This document shows, in pieces, positions 8,259 to 17,274 of a stretch of 35,947 nucleotides of DNA. The notes under the pieces were generated by a model that saw only the letters and a program-made list of their open reading frames with translations, searched no databases and was not told where the DNA came from. This DNA is from CAYYAQ01 sp964469555 (lineage in GTDB: Bacteria > Planctomycetota > UBA1135 > UBA2386), in assembly GCA_964469555.1 (NCBI GenBank), contig CAYYAQ010000043.1, forward strand, positions 1 to 35,947, written 5' to 3'. Positions within the stretch are counted from its first letter, which is position 1. Each line of letters opens with the position of its first letter. The position numbers were made by a program, and so were the translations under genes.

Positions 8259-9650
8259 TCAGCGCTTCGTGGACTGCCGATCTGTGGCCGCGCCTGATCG
8301 CGTGTCCAGGAGAACACCGATGAAGCCCAGGTAGAAGGGAACGTACTCGACGATTTTGATCCCCAAATCCTCGACAACTTCTGCGACGTGCTCACGCACG
8401 CCAGGAGCGACCACTTGTTGCATGGCGATCCAATCCGGGCGTACGTGATAGGCGAGGTAGATGGACCCGGTGAAGACGAGCCAGAGCGTGCTGGGGTAGA
8501 TGCACAGGAACGGCACCAGGAACGCGAGGTACCAGGGGTGCATCGTCGGCGTGAAGGAGACGAACACCATGAACAGGGCGGCGGCGACCTTTTGGATCGG
8601 CCATTGCCGTACCCACGCCAGGATCAGCAGCAACGAACCGAACAACACGATCGGGACCTTCGCGAGACGGTGTGGGTAGAACTCGAGGTCCGTTTGCACA
8701 CCCGCGCTCTTCAGCCATTCGAGCACGATCTCCGACCCCAGGTGGAAGATGTAGAACACGCTGTCGTTCGCGCGCCAAGCATCTGCGTACCTGACTGTGC
8801 CATGGAAGATCCCCGGCCAATCGCCGATGGCCAACCCCCAGACGAACCGCGCGTAGAGAATCGAGAGGACGACGCAGAACGGCAGCAGAACCCACCATTT
8901 CTTGCGCGCGACAAACGGGAGAAGAACGAGAGGCAAGAGCTTGCCCGCCGTGGCGATGGCGAGCATCGCGCCGCTGACGTGGCGGCGTCCATGCGCATAC
9001 GCGAAGAGGCACAGAAGGACAAAGAGAACCGCGAGGGAATCGCTGTGACCCTCCCCCGCGAATTCGAGGACCATCAGCGGACAGAACCCGTGGACGATCG
9101 CGAGCCGAGGCTTCGATCCGATGCGCGGCAACCACAACCACAACACGACGAAGATCAGAAGATCGCAGACACCGAAGAAGATCTTCATCCCAAGCGGCGT
9201 CGGTGAAATCGTCACGCCTGCCACGAGAGCGAACTGCACGGCAGGCGGGTAGGCGGCCGGCACGTCTTTGTTGTTGATCAGCTTCCAGTACTCGGGATGG
9301 CGCTGATCGGGGGGCGCGCCCGCGGGGGCAGTGACGTAGGGATTGTGACCCTCGAGCACCATCGTGCCCTCGTGCATGTAGCGGTAGACGTCATCCGAGA
9401 GCGCTGGCTGAAGTGGCAGCGCGAGGAGCCGGAGCAGCACGACGAGCGCAAACGCGTGGACGAATCCCGGTCGGTAGCGACCGGCGACCGCCGCGCGGCA
9501 GAGGATGATGTACGGAATCGTCGCGACGCCGTGCACGATCGCGCCCGTCCAGAAGTCGGTCGCGCGGTTACCAAATGCATCCAGAACCCACTGCCCGGCA
9601 ACACCGGCGATCAGCAGTCCGACAAGTGAGACCAGGGAAGCTCGGGACAT
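8259..9650 (-). CDS. GT-C family membrane glycosyltransferase (mannosyltransferase-like)
   Basis: 463-residue protein with about eleven membrane helices. The first large periplasmic loop carries SDDVYRYMHEGTMVLEGHNPY. The DD pair and the following YRY..EG..NPY are the hallmark of polyprenyl-phosphate-dependent GT-C enzymes of the MptA/MptB and GT87 kind. HPWYLAFLVPFLC near residue 370 is the second family signature. The predicted job is transfer of a hexose from a lipid carrier to an envelope lipid, glycan or carotenoid; the substrate is not determined by the sequence. The ATG at 9650 lies six bases after the YdjY-protein stop, so it appears to be the last gene of the coupled cluster that starts with asparaginase. 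It converges with the short plus-strand gene ending at 8200. Confidence 0.85.
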   Translation of the reverse strand: MSRASLVSLVGLLIAGVAGQWVLDAFGNRATDFWTGAIVHGVATIPYIILCRAAVAGRYRPGFVHAFALVVLLRLLALPLQPALSDDVYRYMHEGTMVLEGHNPYVTAPAGAPPDQRHPEYWKLINNKDVPAAYPPAVQFALVAGVTISPTPLGMKIFFGVCDLLIFVVLWLWLPRIGSKPRLAIVHGFCPLMVLEFAGEGHSDSLAVLFVLLCLFAYAHGRRHVSGAMLAIATAGKLLPLVLLPFVARKKWWVLLPFCVVLSILYARFVWGLAIGDWPGIFHGTVRYADAWRANDSVFYIFHLGSEIVLEWLKSAGVQTDLEFYPHRLAKVPIVLFGSLLLILAWVRQWPIQKVAAALFMVFVSFTPTMHPWYLAFLVPFLCIYPSTLWLVFTGSIYLAYHVRPDWIAMQQVVAPGVREHVAEVVEDLGIKIVEYVPFYLGFIGVLLDTRSGAATDRQSTKR

Positions 9651-9656
9651 CGACGC

Positions 9657-10631
9657 CTAGATCTTCCCGCCCTTCTTCTCTTCTTTCTTCGGCGGCGGGA
9701 CCTTCTTCGGCGGCGGCTGACCCTCGCGCGCTGGGTTGCGCTCCGGTCGGTCGGTCTTCCCGCCCTTGCCGGCCTTCTTGCGCTCCGCGGCTTCGCGCTT
9801 CATACGAACTTCGCGGGCGGCGACGATCGGCGGCTTGATCGCGTGGAACGTGAGCTCCATCTCCGTACCCGGCGGCGGGCAATCGGCTGTCTTGGACCAG
9901 TTCATCTCGTCGCGCGCGCGTTCGTGCTCGATCGTGAAGATGTGGTTGTTCGGATACTTGTAGCAAGTGCTGATCAGGTTGCCCTCGTAGTCCGCCATGT
10001 AGACCGGGGGCTCGCCGCGGTACATCTGCGCCATCCGCCCGCCGAGGTAGATCCACTGGTGATTCGTGACCGAGGTGTTCGCGTGCCAATCGAGCAACAG
10101 GTCATCCACGGGTCGGGTGATCTTCTTGCCGTCCTTGGCCTTGAAGGTCACGGTAATGTAGACCCGCTGACCGGACGGAGGCACGAGGATGAACGGGTCG
10201 GCGCCCGCCTTGAGTTGCTCCTCGGTCGGCTGCGGCTCCTTCTTCTTGAAGGACGCATTCTGACCCTTCTTCAAGCCGATCGTGATCAGCCCGACGTTGA
10301 TGATGCTCGGCTTGGCTTGGGTCAACAGCAACGCCTCGTGGGTCTTGCCGATGCGGTGGATCAGGAGGAACTCGAGGTCGTTCGTCGGTGCGTTGACGAC
10401 GACAGGGATCGTCAGCGTCTTCTTCTTCTCGTCGAGCACGATGTCGTACTTGGCCAGTGCGGCGAGTAATTGTTTCCGCACCTTGGCTTTCTTGGCCGCG
10501 TTCTTTGCCTTGGCTTTCGCCTGTGCGTCCTGCGCGCCGCCACCGGATTTCTCCACTTGCGCGGTGCAAGAACTGACGGCCAGGGAACAGAACAAGGCGA
10601 GAGCGGTTGCTCGAATCGTGCGGGTCATCAT
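9657..10631 (-). CDS. YdjY-domain predicted lipoprotein with Lys/Pro-rich tail
   Basis: 324 residues. The N-terminus is a signal peptide ending in AVSSC, a lipobox-like site with Cys at residue 22. A Lys/Ala-rich linker (about residues 35-55) follows. The core domain, with LEFLLIHRIGKTHEALLL and later PSGQRVYITVTF, matches the YdjY-type domain common in planctomycetes as far as I can recall it; its biochemical function is unknown. The last 50 residues are low-complexity Lys/Pro/Glu (PPPKKVPPPKKEEKKGG) and strongly basic. The gene starts at ATG 10631 with a 4-bp ATGA overlap on the HEAT-repeat gene's stop, so the two are probably translationally coupled. It is likely anchored in an envelope membrane facing the periplasm. 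Confidence 0.75.
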   Translation of the reverse strand: MMTRTIRATALALFCSLAVSSCTAQVEKSGGGAQDAQAKAKAKNAAKKAKVRKQLLAALAKYDIVLDEKKKTLTIPVVVNAPTNDLEFLLIHRIGKTHEALLLTQAKPSIINVGLITIGLKKGQNASFKKKEPQPTEEQLKAGADPFILVPPSGQRVYITVTFKAKDGKKITRPVDDLLLDWHANTSVTNHQWIYLGGRMAQMYRGEPPVYMADYEGNLISTCYKYPNNHIFTIEHERARDEMNWSKTADCPPPGTEMELTFHAIKPPIVAAREVRMKREAAERKKAGKGGKTDRPERNPAREGQPPPKKVPPPKKEEKKGGKI

Positions 10632-13375
10632 CTGTTCGTTGCCTTTCGCAGGATCGCGATCTGTTTGATCGTCTCGTTGTCGCCCTCGGCCAGGTCCCTG
10701 GCACGGAGCAGTTGTCTCTTCGCCTTGGCCATCTGACCGTCAGCGATCGATGCCCTCGCCCGACACATCGGCGCGCGGGCAGCCAGGGCAGCGATGGGAT
10801 GATACCGGGCCACGGGATCGACGGCACCCAGGAGGGCGCGGCGAATCTGTAACGGCACCACTTCGCGACTCCACGCCCGACTCGCCGCCGCGTAGAGTCC
10901 CGCGGCCTTCTCGTAGTCTCCGGCGGTCTCCGCCTCGTCGGCGAGCAGCATCTGCGCCGGGCCTACGAATTCGGTGGAAAGGTCGGGCGCGGCCAGGATC
11001 AACCTCGCGATCACCGGGCCGAGCTCGTCGAGGAGCTCGTCGCGCCGCGCGATCCCGATGAGGAACAGCCCCAGTCGTTGGCGATTGAGCACGAATCGAC
11101 GGGTCGTGATCTGCGCGGCGACCTTTTCGAACGCGGCCCTCGGCTTCACGTGCTCGTCGCGTCGCAGCAGGTTCGCCGCAGGCGTGAGCACGGGGTACGC
11201 CCCGCGCGCGCTGCCGAACGTCTGATCGATGCTGTACTGAATCTCCTGCTTCGGGTTCGTGAGCGGGGCGCGCAGTACGACGTGCGCGAGCAACTCGAGG
11301 CCCTTCGCCGTGATGGGGTCGCCGAGTCCACCCCCCACGATCTCGAACGCGAGGTCCTGCTGGTCGTGGCCGTAGGGCTTCGCGAGAAGCTTGTAGATCT
11401 GCCCGTGGAGTTTCTCAGAGTCTCTGGCGAGAAGACCCCGCAGCGCGACCAGCCGGACTTCGTACGACCCGTCCTTTGTCCAGAGCTCCGCGAGGAGGGA
11501 ACCGAGATCGAGGTCTTTTCGCGCGAGAAACCACTCGAGGAGTTCGACGCGACGCTCTTCCCCGAGATCGCCTTCGCGCTCGGTGCGCTCGTCAGGATCA
11601 CCTTCCTGGACATGCAGGTACTTCCGCGCGAGTTTCGCGAGGTCGGCGGTCTTCAGGAAACGGTCCATGAGTTTCTGGACCTGTCGCATCTCCTCCGGCG
11701 CGAGCCGCGGAATCTCCCGGACCAGCTCGTCGTTGGCGCCGCGGTCGCCAAGCTTCGCCAACGCGATGAGAATGCGGTGCAGAGACGACCGATTCTCTTT
11801 CGTCCTGTGGGTCGTCAAGCGTTCGCGTTCCTTCAAGAGGATCTCGTAGCACCACGGTTTCGGCTTCTCCATCAACCAGCGGATGGCCAACGCGGTGTGG
11901 TCACCCTTGCGCATCGCGACCCACGCCTTCCGCCCCGCGGCCTCCGTGCCCCACAGGATCAGCGCGCGTGCCGAGGAGGCCTGGAGCTGCACGTGGACCG
12001 ACGACTCCGCGTATTCGAGGATCATCGGCTCGAGCTTCTTCGGGATGCGTCCGCGAGCCAACGAGTTGACCGCGTAACTACACGCGATGAAGTCGCCTGC
12101 CTCCAACGTCTCGACGAATACCTCGAGTGGCAGCTTGGCGAGCGGGAGCTTGAGAAGATGCCAGAGCCGCCGGCCTTCGCCGACGATCCCTTCATTCACG
12201 GCGAACTCGAGCATCGTGGGGTGGTAGACCTCAGCTTCGATCAGCGTGCTGAAGGCGTTTACGGACACGCGCTCGCCGTCGGCCAGAAAATCTACGATTC
12301 GCGCAATCCGCTTCGGCGTCGTCAGCACGGTGCCGGCGAGTCGGATCAACTCCTTCGGGAAAGGCTTCGCGCTGTCGAGGGCGCGTGCCACGTACTCGTT
12401 CACGAGTTTGGATTCGCGCGAACTCAGCCAGTGGAAGATGTCGGCGCGAACCGTCGACGCCGACCGCAACGCCTGCTGGAGGAGTATGCCCTCGCCGTTC
12501 GTGGAGATCCGCTCGAGGCACGGCAGGAGCGCGGAGACAGGCGTCCCCGCCCGCACCCTGATCTCGAATTCAGCGATGAGCTTGTCCGCGATCCTCGGCT
12601 CGAATCGGGCTGCGGCGTAGCCAGCGCGGTTGCTGATCGCGACGTCCGAACTGGCCGCAGCGTCCATCACGAGCAAGGCGAGCTTGTGGAGGATCCGCTC
12701 GGAAGGCAACGAGTTGATGGCGAGAACCCGCTCCATCTCGGTGAGTTCGTCTTTCGCGAGGATCCTCTCGAGCCACGGCCCGGACTGGGTGCGGGGCCGA
12801 TCCGCCAGCCAGGTGATGAGACGCAGCTTGGCCTTTGGCGCATCAGCGAGTTTCTCGGCGATGGCGATCGGGAACGGCGACCGCTCAAACACGACGAGCC
12901 GGCACGCGACCTCCGCGAGGTCCTCGACATCACTGCGCAACGCCTTGACCAGGAGTTCGTCGTCGAGGAGCTTTCGATCCTCGAGCTCCAAGAGCGCGAG
13001 CGGCCTGAGTTCGTTCGGTCCTTCGGCGAGCGTCTTCTTGACGGTGTCGTCGCTCGCGACCGGCAGCAGCGCACGGCGAATCACTGGATTGTAGTGCAGT
13101 GAGATCTGCCGCAAGGCGGCGATCTCCTGCTTTCGGTCGCGCAGCAGGCTCACCGCGGCGAGCACGACCTCTGGGCGTTTCGATTTCAGCAACGCCTTGA
13201 GTTCGGCGGCGGGAAGGTCTGCGAGAAGAGCCAGGTGACGACGCGCGATCTCCCGTGTCACGGGCTTCTTCGCCACCAGGCCGCGCAGCCACTGGTCGGT
13301 CTGAGCCACGCCATTGGAAACGAGAACAAATGGAAGCGACACGAGGAACGACCGCGCGAACCGAGACGCTCTCAT
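10628..13375 (-). CDS. Large secreted HEAT-repeat protein
   Basis: 915 residues. A signal peptide (FARSFLVSLPFVLVSNGVAQ) is followed by a long all-helical protein with HEAT-like units throughout: LLADLPAAELKALLKSKRPE, VLAAVSLLRDRKQEIAALR, EVRLVALRGLLARDSEKL and similar. The final 100 residues look TPR-like (AETAGDYEKAAGLYAAASRA). No catalytic motif is visible. Such proteins usually act as binding scaffolds, here in the periplasm; this is inference. The start overlaps the nnrD stop by 4 bp (ATGA) and the stop overlaps the YdjY gene's start by 4 bp, so three consecutive genes are coupled. A long open frame on the opposite strand inside this gene is a codon-bias shadow. Confidence 0.85.
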   Translation of the reverse strand: MRASRFARSFLVSLPFVLVSNGVAQTDQWLRGLVAKKPVTREIARRHLALLADLPAAELKALLKSKRPEVVLAAVSLLRDRKQEIAALRQISLHYNPVIRRALLPVASDDTVKKTLAEGPNELRPLALLELEDRKLLDDELLVKALRSDVEDLAEVACRLVVFERSPFPIAIAEKLADAPKAKLRLITWLADRPRTQSGPWLERILAKDELTEMERVLAINSLPSERILHKLALLVMDAAASSDVAISNRAGYAAARFEPRIADKLIAEFEIRVRAGTPVSALLPCLERISTNGEGILLQQALRSASTVRADIFHWLSSRESKLVNEYVARALDSAKPFPKELIRLAGTVLTTPKRIARIVDFLADGERVSVNAFSTLIEAEVYHPTMLEFAVNEGIVGEGRRLWHLLKLPLAKLPLEVFVETLEAGDFIACSYAVNSLARGRIPKKLEPMILEYAESSVHVQLQASSARALILWGTEAAGRKAWVAMRKGDHTALAIRWLMEKPKPWCYEILLKERERLTTHRTKENRSSLHRILIALAKLGDRGANDELVREIPRLAPEEMRQVQKLMDRFLKTADLAKLARKYLHVQEGDPDERTEREGDLGEERRVELLEWFLARKDLDLGSLLAELWTKDGSYEVRLVALRGLLARDSEKLHGQIYKLLAKPYGHDQQDLAFEIVGGGLGDPITAKGLELLAHVVLRAPLTNPKQEIQYSIDQTFGSARGAYPVLTPAANLLRRDEHVKPRAAFEKVAAQITTRRFVLNRQRLGLFLIGIARRDELLDELGPVIARLILAAPDLSTEFVGPAQMLLADEAETAGDYEKAAGLYAAASRAWSREVVPLQIRRALLGAVDPVARYHPIAALAARAPMCRARASIADGQMAKAKRQLLRARDLAEGDNETIKQIAILRKATNR

Positions 13376-14181
13376 CGCATGACCTCCGCGATCGCCAGAG
13401 GAAGATCCTCGGCGCAGAGGCCCGACGGCGACAGGCGACTCGCGATGAGATCACCAGCCTTGCCGTGGATGTTCACGCCCAGGCACGCCGCGTCGAAAGG
13501 ATCCATCCCCTGGCACAGCAGCGCACCGATGAGACCAGCGAGCACATCACCGGTACCACCGGTCGCGAGTCCGGAGTTGCCCGTCCGGTTGCGGTAGAAC
13601 CTCGTACCATCGCACACGACGGTGCCCGGCCCCTTCAGCACGACGATCTGACCGGTCATCGCCGCGAGATCCGAGACGGTCGCTCCCCGATCGGCCGACA
13701 ACGACTTGCTGTCGCTCTTCATCAATCGAGCGGCCTCCCCCGGGTGCGGCGTGAGCACGATCGGCGAACGCGCGGTCAACTTTCCCGCGAGCGGCGCCAG
13801 CAGATTGAGTCCGTCGGCGTCGAGTACGATCGGACCCTCGTGGTCGCGCAAGACGAGGCGCACCTGCTCGCCTGTCTCAGCGACGGTGCCGAGACCCGGT
13901 CCCACCACCGCCGCCGTCGTCTTCTCGAAGAAGCCCCGAAGCATCGAGGTGCGCGGCAGGGTCGTCGCCGAGGGCACGGCGATGGTGAAGGGAGACATCA
14001 ACTCCTCCGGCAGACACGCGCGGCACAGTCCAGCGCCACCGCGAAGCCCGCCGCGTGCTGCGAGAATCGCGGCGCCCAGCATTCCCGGGCTCCCAGCGAG
14101 GAGGGAGAGCGTGCCGAAGGTTCCCTTGTGACCGTCTACCGGGCGCTGCGGAAGCGCGGGAACCTTGATGATCTGTTTCAC
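13372..14181 (-). CDS. nnrD: ADP/ATP-dependent (S)-NAD(P)H-hydrate dehydratase
   Basis: 269 residues of the YjeF C-terminal (ribokinase-like) fold. The enzyme repairs hydrated, inactive NADH and NADPH by nucleotide-dependent dehydration. Signatures seen in order: KGTFGTLSLLAGSPGMLGAA at the N-terminus, VVGPGLG, IVLDADGLNLL, LTPHPGEAARL, and GNSGLATGGTGDVLAGLIGA with the catalytic Asp in GGTGDVL. In many bacteria this domain is fused to the NAXE epimerase domain (NnrE); here it stands alone, about 269 residues, and no epimerase gene is in the window. The start is GTG at 14181 with a 4-bp overlap (GTGA) on the asparaginase stop. A much longer open frame upstream in the same frame is an antisense-type extension into asparaginase and is not used. 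Confidence 0.93.
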   Translation of the reverse strand: MKQIIKVPALPQRPVDGHKGTFGTLSLLAGSPGMLGAAILAARGGLRGGAGLCRACLPEELMSPFTIAVPSATTLPRTSMLRGFFEKTTAAVVGPGLGTVAETGEQVRLVLRDHEGPIVLDADGLNLLAPLAGKLTARSPIVLTPHPGEAARLMKSDSKSLSADRGATVSDLAAMTGQIVVLKGPGTVVCDGTRFYRNRTGNSGLATGGTGDVLAGLIGALLCQGMDPFDAACLGVNIHGKAGDLIASRLSPSGLCAEDLPLAIAEVMR

Positions 14182-15197
14182 GAGAGGAGTGTAGAGGGCC
14201 ACTGCACCACGGACGTCACCTCGCCTACGTGGATCTTCTGCGTGTTGCGAACCGGAACGCGATGGAACGCGCGCAACGTCTCGGGAACCTCGGACCAGAA
14301 CGCGATCTCCCGCAGCAGATCTACGACGACTGGCAAATAGCCCCGCTCCGAGCCATCGTCGATCTTGATGGCGAACCCGATGCCGCGCCCGGGCAGTCCG
14401 AATGCGTACACCCCCTCCGCGCCGTTCTTGCAGTAGATCTTGCCGGGCTGAGACCGGATCAAGGCGGTGCAGATCCGCCCCTCCCCCGCCAGGGTGACGG
14501 GGTGCTCCGTGATGGCTCGCAGCATTGTCCAGCATGCTTCTTCCCGAACGGGAGAGAGACCCTCCGGGTTCGTGAGGTTGGCGAACGCGGCGGCAAGATT
14601 CTCCAGCGGGATCCTGAATGTCGGGGCTCCGCAGCCGTCCAGACCGACCGTTATGTCTGCCGGGGAGAGCCCCGCCATCTCCACGACAGCCCGCCGAATC
14701 AGACTCTGCGAGGCAGTCTCCGGATCCAGGTAGTCTTCCTTCGCCACCCCCATGTCCGCGGCGAGCAGCAGGAATCCGGCGTGCTTGCCCGAGCAGTTGT
14801 TGTGGATCTTCTGTGGCTTGACGCTTCGCGCGGCGATCGCGCGACTCGACGGCCCGTCGAACGGCGCGTGCGGACCGCATCGGAGATCGTCCGGCGTGAA
14901 TCCTCCCCGCGCGAGGATCCTGGCCGCGATCGCGGTGTGATGTTCGGTTCCGTTGTGGCTCGCGGAGGTCAGCGCGAGTTCCTCGGGACCGAGTCCCAGC
15001 CTCGTAGCGATCCCGCGTTCGACGAGCGGGAGGGCCTGCATGGGTTTCACCGCGGAGCGACAGTAGACCGCTTGCCGCGGATCACCGATCGAGTATCGCA
15101 CCGCGCCGTCCGCGAAGACGACGAGGGAACCGGTGTGCACAGATTCCACGTGACCACTGCGGGTGACCGTGCTGAGGATCTGGCCTTTCGTTCCCAT
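14178..15197 (-). CDS. L-asparaginase II family protein (Rhizobium etli AnsA type)
   Basis: 339 residues of the Asparaginase_II (PF06089) family, which hydrolyses asparagine to aspartate and ammonia and is unrelated to E. coli AnsA/AnsB. The residues known in the R. etli enzyme fall at the same numbers here: Ser48 and Lys51 in CRSAVKP, Ser80 in SASHNGTEHH, the zinc-ligand region Cys135 in HNNCSGKHAG, and Asp187 and Cys189 in GLDGCGAPTF. The enzyme is therefore probably active. The ATG at 15197 is 50 bp from the divergent nuclease-family gene. It is the first gene of a coupled minus-strand cluster (nnrD, HEAT protein, YdjY protein, GT-C protein), and nothing else in that cluster points to amino-acid metabolism. 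Confidence 0.9.
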   Translation of the reverse strand: MGTKGQILSTVTRSGHVESVHTGSLVVFADGAVRYSIGDPRQAVYCRSAVKPMQALPLVERGIATRLGLGPEELALTSASHNGTEHHTAIAARILARGGFTPDDLRCGPHAPFDGPSSRAIAARSVKPQKIHNNCSGKHAGFLLLAADMGVAKEDYLDPETASQSLIRRAVVEMAGLSPADITVGLDGCGAPTFRIPLENLAAAFANLTNPEGLSPVREEACWTMLRAITEHPVTLAGEGRICTALIRSQPGKIYCKNGAEGVYAFGLPGRGIGFAIKIDDGSERGYLPVVVDLLREIAFWSEVPETLRAFHRVPVRNTQKIHVGEVTSVVQWPSTLLS

Positions 15198-15247
15198 CGA
15201 CCACCCTTGTAGACGCCGGCCGAAGTAATGAATAGCCTGCGGACCAA

Positions 15248-15652
15248 ATGAGCGAGGTCCTCGAGGTCCAACTGTCCCGCGTCGTCATCCAGGAGAAAGA
15301 CGACCAGAATTTCATCCACCTCCAGGAAAAGGACGGACACCGCAGCTTCCCGATCGTCATCGGGTTCAACGAAGCGGCGGAGATCAACCGCAAGCTCCGC
15401 GGGCTCGACTCACCGCGTCCGATGACGCACGACTTGATCACACGCATCCTCGCCGCGCTCGGGTACAAGATCACCAAGATCATCATCAGCGACCTCAAGG
15501 AGAGCACGTTCTACGCGACGCTCATCGTCGAGAATCAAGATGGCGAGAAGGGAGTAGACTGCCGGCCCTCGGATGCCATAGCCTTGGCCGTGCAGACTCA
15601 TGCGCGGATCTACGTTGCCCGCAAGGTGCTCGACATCGTCGCGCCCGAATAG
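15248..15652 (+). CDS. Bifunctional nuclease family protein (BFN, DUF151)
   Basis: 134 residues matching the DUF151/bifunctional nuclease family. Motifs: an N-terminal beta-rich opening (VQLSRVVIQEKDDQNFIHLQ), the FPIVIGFNEAAEI segment, THDLITRILAALGYKITKI in the middle, and VDCRPSDAIALAVQTHARIYV near the end, where the CRPSDAIALA block is the strongest family signature. Plant members are reported to cleave RNA and DNA; the role of bacterial members is not established. The ATG at 15248 opens 50 bp from the divergent asparaginase gene. tRNA-Ser(TGA) begins 28 bp after its stop and may be read from the same transcript. Confidence 0.92.
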   Translation: MSEVLEVQLSRVVIQEKDDQNFIHLQEKDGHRSFPIVIGFNEAAEINRKLRGLDSPRPMTHDLITRILAALGYKITKIIISDLKESTFYATLIVENQDGEKGVDCRPSDAIALAVQTHARIYVARKVLDIVAPE

Positions 15653-15680
15653 GCTGTCTCGCAGCGAGTCATCAACCCGC

Positions 15681-15768
15681 GGAGGGTTGGCAGAGCGGCC
15701 GAATGCGCTGGTTTTGAAAACCAGTTTGGGTCAAACCAACGGGGGTTCAAATCCCTCACCCTCCGCCA
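15681..15768 (+). tRNA. tRNA-Ser (anticodon TGA)
   Basis: An 88-nt class II tRNA. The acceptor stem GGAGGGT (15681-15687) pairs with ACCCTCC (15758-15764), followed by discriminator G and an encoded CCA (15766-15768). The anticodon stem CTGGT/ACCAG encloses TTTGAAA, giving anticodon TGA at 15715-15717. A long variable arm (TTGG/CCAA) and the TTCAAAT T-loop confirm serine identity. It lies 28 bp after the nuclease-family gene. Confidence 0.97.
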
Positions 15769-15804
15769 CTTTCCCTCCGCGCTGCGTCGCCATAACGTGG
15801 CCGG

Positions 15805-17253
15805 ATGCGGACCAAGACGATCGCCGTCGCGTGCGTGCTGGGTGTGCTTCCCGCGCAGGAGAAAGAACCACCGACGGCGAAGCCGCCGGCCAAACCAAAC
15901 ACGGCAGAGACCCGCGCCGGCCCGCTCGATGTGTTGTGGAAGGTCCCGCTCACCTCCACGTCGTTCGGCGGCGCGGCGGTAGCCGACGCCGATGGTGACG
16001 GCAAGCTCGAGGTCGCGTTCTGCACGTACTTCTACGACTCCCGCGTGCTCGTACTGAACGGTGAGGACGGTTCGGAGTTGTGGACGCATCGATCGAAACC
16101 GAAGAGCGAACGCGGCGAATGCTGGGATGCTTCGCTGAGGTTCGCCGACGTCAACGCCGACGGCAAACTCGAGCTCGTCGTTCCCGTGTCGAGTGGCTGC
16201 CGCGTGCACGCCTACGATGCGAAGACGGGCAAGGACGTGTGGACGTACCGAACGGGACCCGGAGACTGCATCGACAGCCCGCCCGCGATCCTCGACGTCA
16301 ACAAGGACGGCATTCCCGACGTGGTGTTCGGCTCGTTCCACAAGCGGTTGCACGTCGTCGACGGCAAGACCGGCAAGGGCATCCGGACGGTCACGGGTTT
16401 CGACGGGTTCGTGCAGACCGGCCCCGTGGTCCTCGACATCAACGGCGATGGTGAGATGGACTACATCGCCGGAACGATGAAGGGCGACAACCGCGTCACT
16501 GCGATCGACGGCAAGACCGGCAAGGAGATCTGGCACTACGAGATCGGCAAGTCGATGGGGATCTACCACGGCCCGTCCGTCGGCGATCTAGACGGCGACG
16601 ACAAGCCCGAGATCGTGATCTGCGCCTACGACGGTCGGGTCAGTTGTCTCGAGGCGTCGAATGGCAAAGTCGAATGGTCGGTGAAGCCTGGCGATCGCTA
16701 CTTCATGGCGCCCACTGCGATCGCCGACATCGACGACGACGGCAAGCCCGAGGTCATCGCGGTCAGCCAACGGCTGACGGTGATCGAGCACGACGGCAAA
16801 GTGAAGTACAGTGTGTCTCTTGCACGCAAGAACCCCTACGGCGGCGCGCACCGCGGCGCATCGATCGCGGACCTGGATGGAGACGGCAGTCTCGACATCG
16901 CGTACCTGATGGACGATGGGTACTTCGCGGTGCGGTGCGGTCGAGACGGCAAGCTGCTCTACGACCTCGAGGTAAAGTCGTATTTCGAGGGAACGGTGCG
17001 AGGCAACAACAACGGTCCCGTACTCGCCGATCTGAATGGCGACGGCAAGCTCGACGCGTTCTTCGTCGTCGGGTCCGGCTCCTCGCGCGGCAAAGGCGCG
17101 GGCGTCGCCGTCTGCGTCACGGGTTTCGACGGAACGGGCGACGGATGGTACATGCTGCGGCATGACGCGTTGAACACCGGCAACGTGGGCACGCCGATCA
17201 CTCCTGCGCTTCGCGAGCGCATTCGACCCGCGAAGAAACAGCCGAAGAGGTAG
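15805..17253 (+). CDS. Secreted FG-GAP/VCBS repeat protein
   Basis: 482 residues. A short signal peptide (TIAVACVLGVLPAQ) is followed by a Lys/Pro-rich linker. Then come about seven to eight repeats, each with a calcium-binding loop of the DxDxDGxxD kind: VADADGDGKLEVAF, FADVNADGKLELVV, ILDVNKDGIPDVVF, VLDINGDGEMDYIA, VGDLDGDDKPEIVI, IADIDDDGKPEVIA, IADLDGDGSLDIAY and LADLNGDGKLDAFF. PQQ-like phrases such as DGKTGKEIWHYE alternate with them. The whole should fold as a beta-propeller, secreted and calcium-stabilised, probably for binding. No enzymatic motif is seen. It sits between tRNA-Ser(TGA) and a convergent SDR gene, 21 bp from that gene's stop. Confidence 0.88.
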   Translation: MRTKTIAVACVLGVLPAQEKEPPTAKPPAKPNTAETRAGPLDVLWKVPLTSTSFGGAAVADADGDGKLEVAFCTYFYDSRVLVLNGEDGSELWTHRSKPKSERGECWDASLRFADVNADGKLELVVPVSSGCRVHAYDAKTGKDVWTYRTGPGDCIDSPPAILDVNKDGIPDVVFGSFHKRLHVVDGKTGKGIRTVTGFDGFVQTGPVVLDINGDGEMDYIAGTMKGDNRVTAIDGKTGKEIWHYEIGKSMGIYHGPSVGDLDGDDKPEIVICAYDGRVSCLEASNGKVEWSVKPGDRYFMAPTAIADIDDDGKPEVIAVSQRLTVIEHDGKVKYSVSLARKNPYGGAHRGASIADLDGDGSLDIAYLMDDGYFAVRCGRDGKLLYDLEVKSYFEGTVRGNNNGPVLADLNGDGKLDAFFVVGSGSSRGKGAGVAVCVTGFDGTGDGWYMLRHDALNTGNVGTPITPALRERIRPAKKQPKR

Positions 17254-17274
17254 GCAGAGGCCCAAGGGATCCAG

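Noticed and set aside
11078..13102. A 674-codon open frame opposite the HEAT-repeat gene
   Set aside because: Antisense shadow; the minus strand has signal peptide, HEAT repeats and 4-bp coupled neighbours.
15207..15235. Promoter between the asparaginase and nuclease-family genes (TTGTAG ... GAATAG)
   Set aside because: The -10 match is too poor to report as a site.
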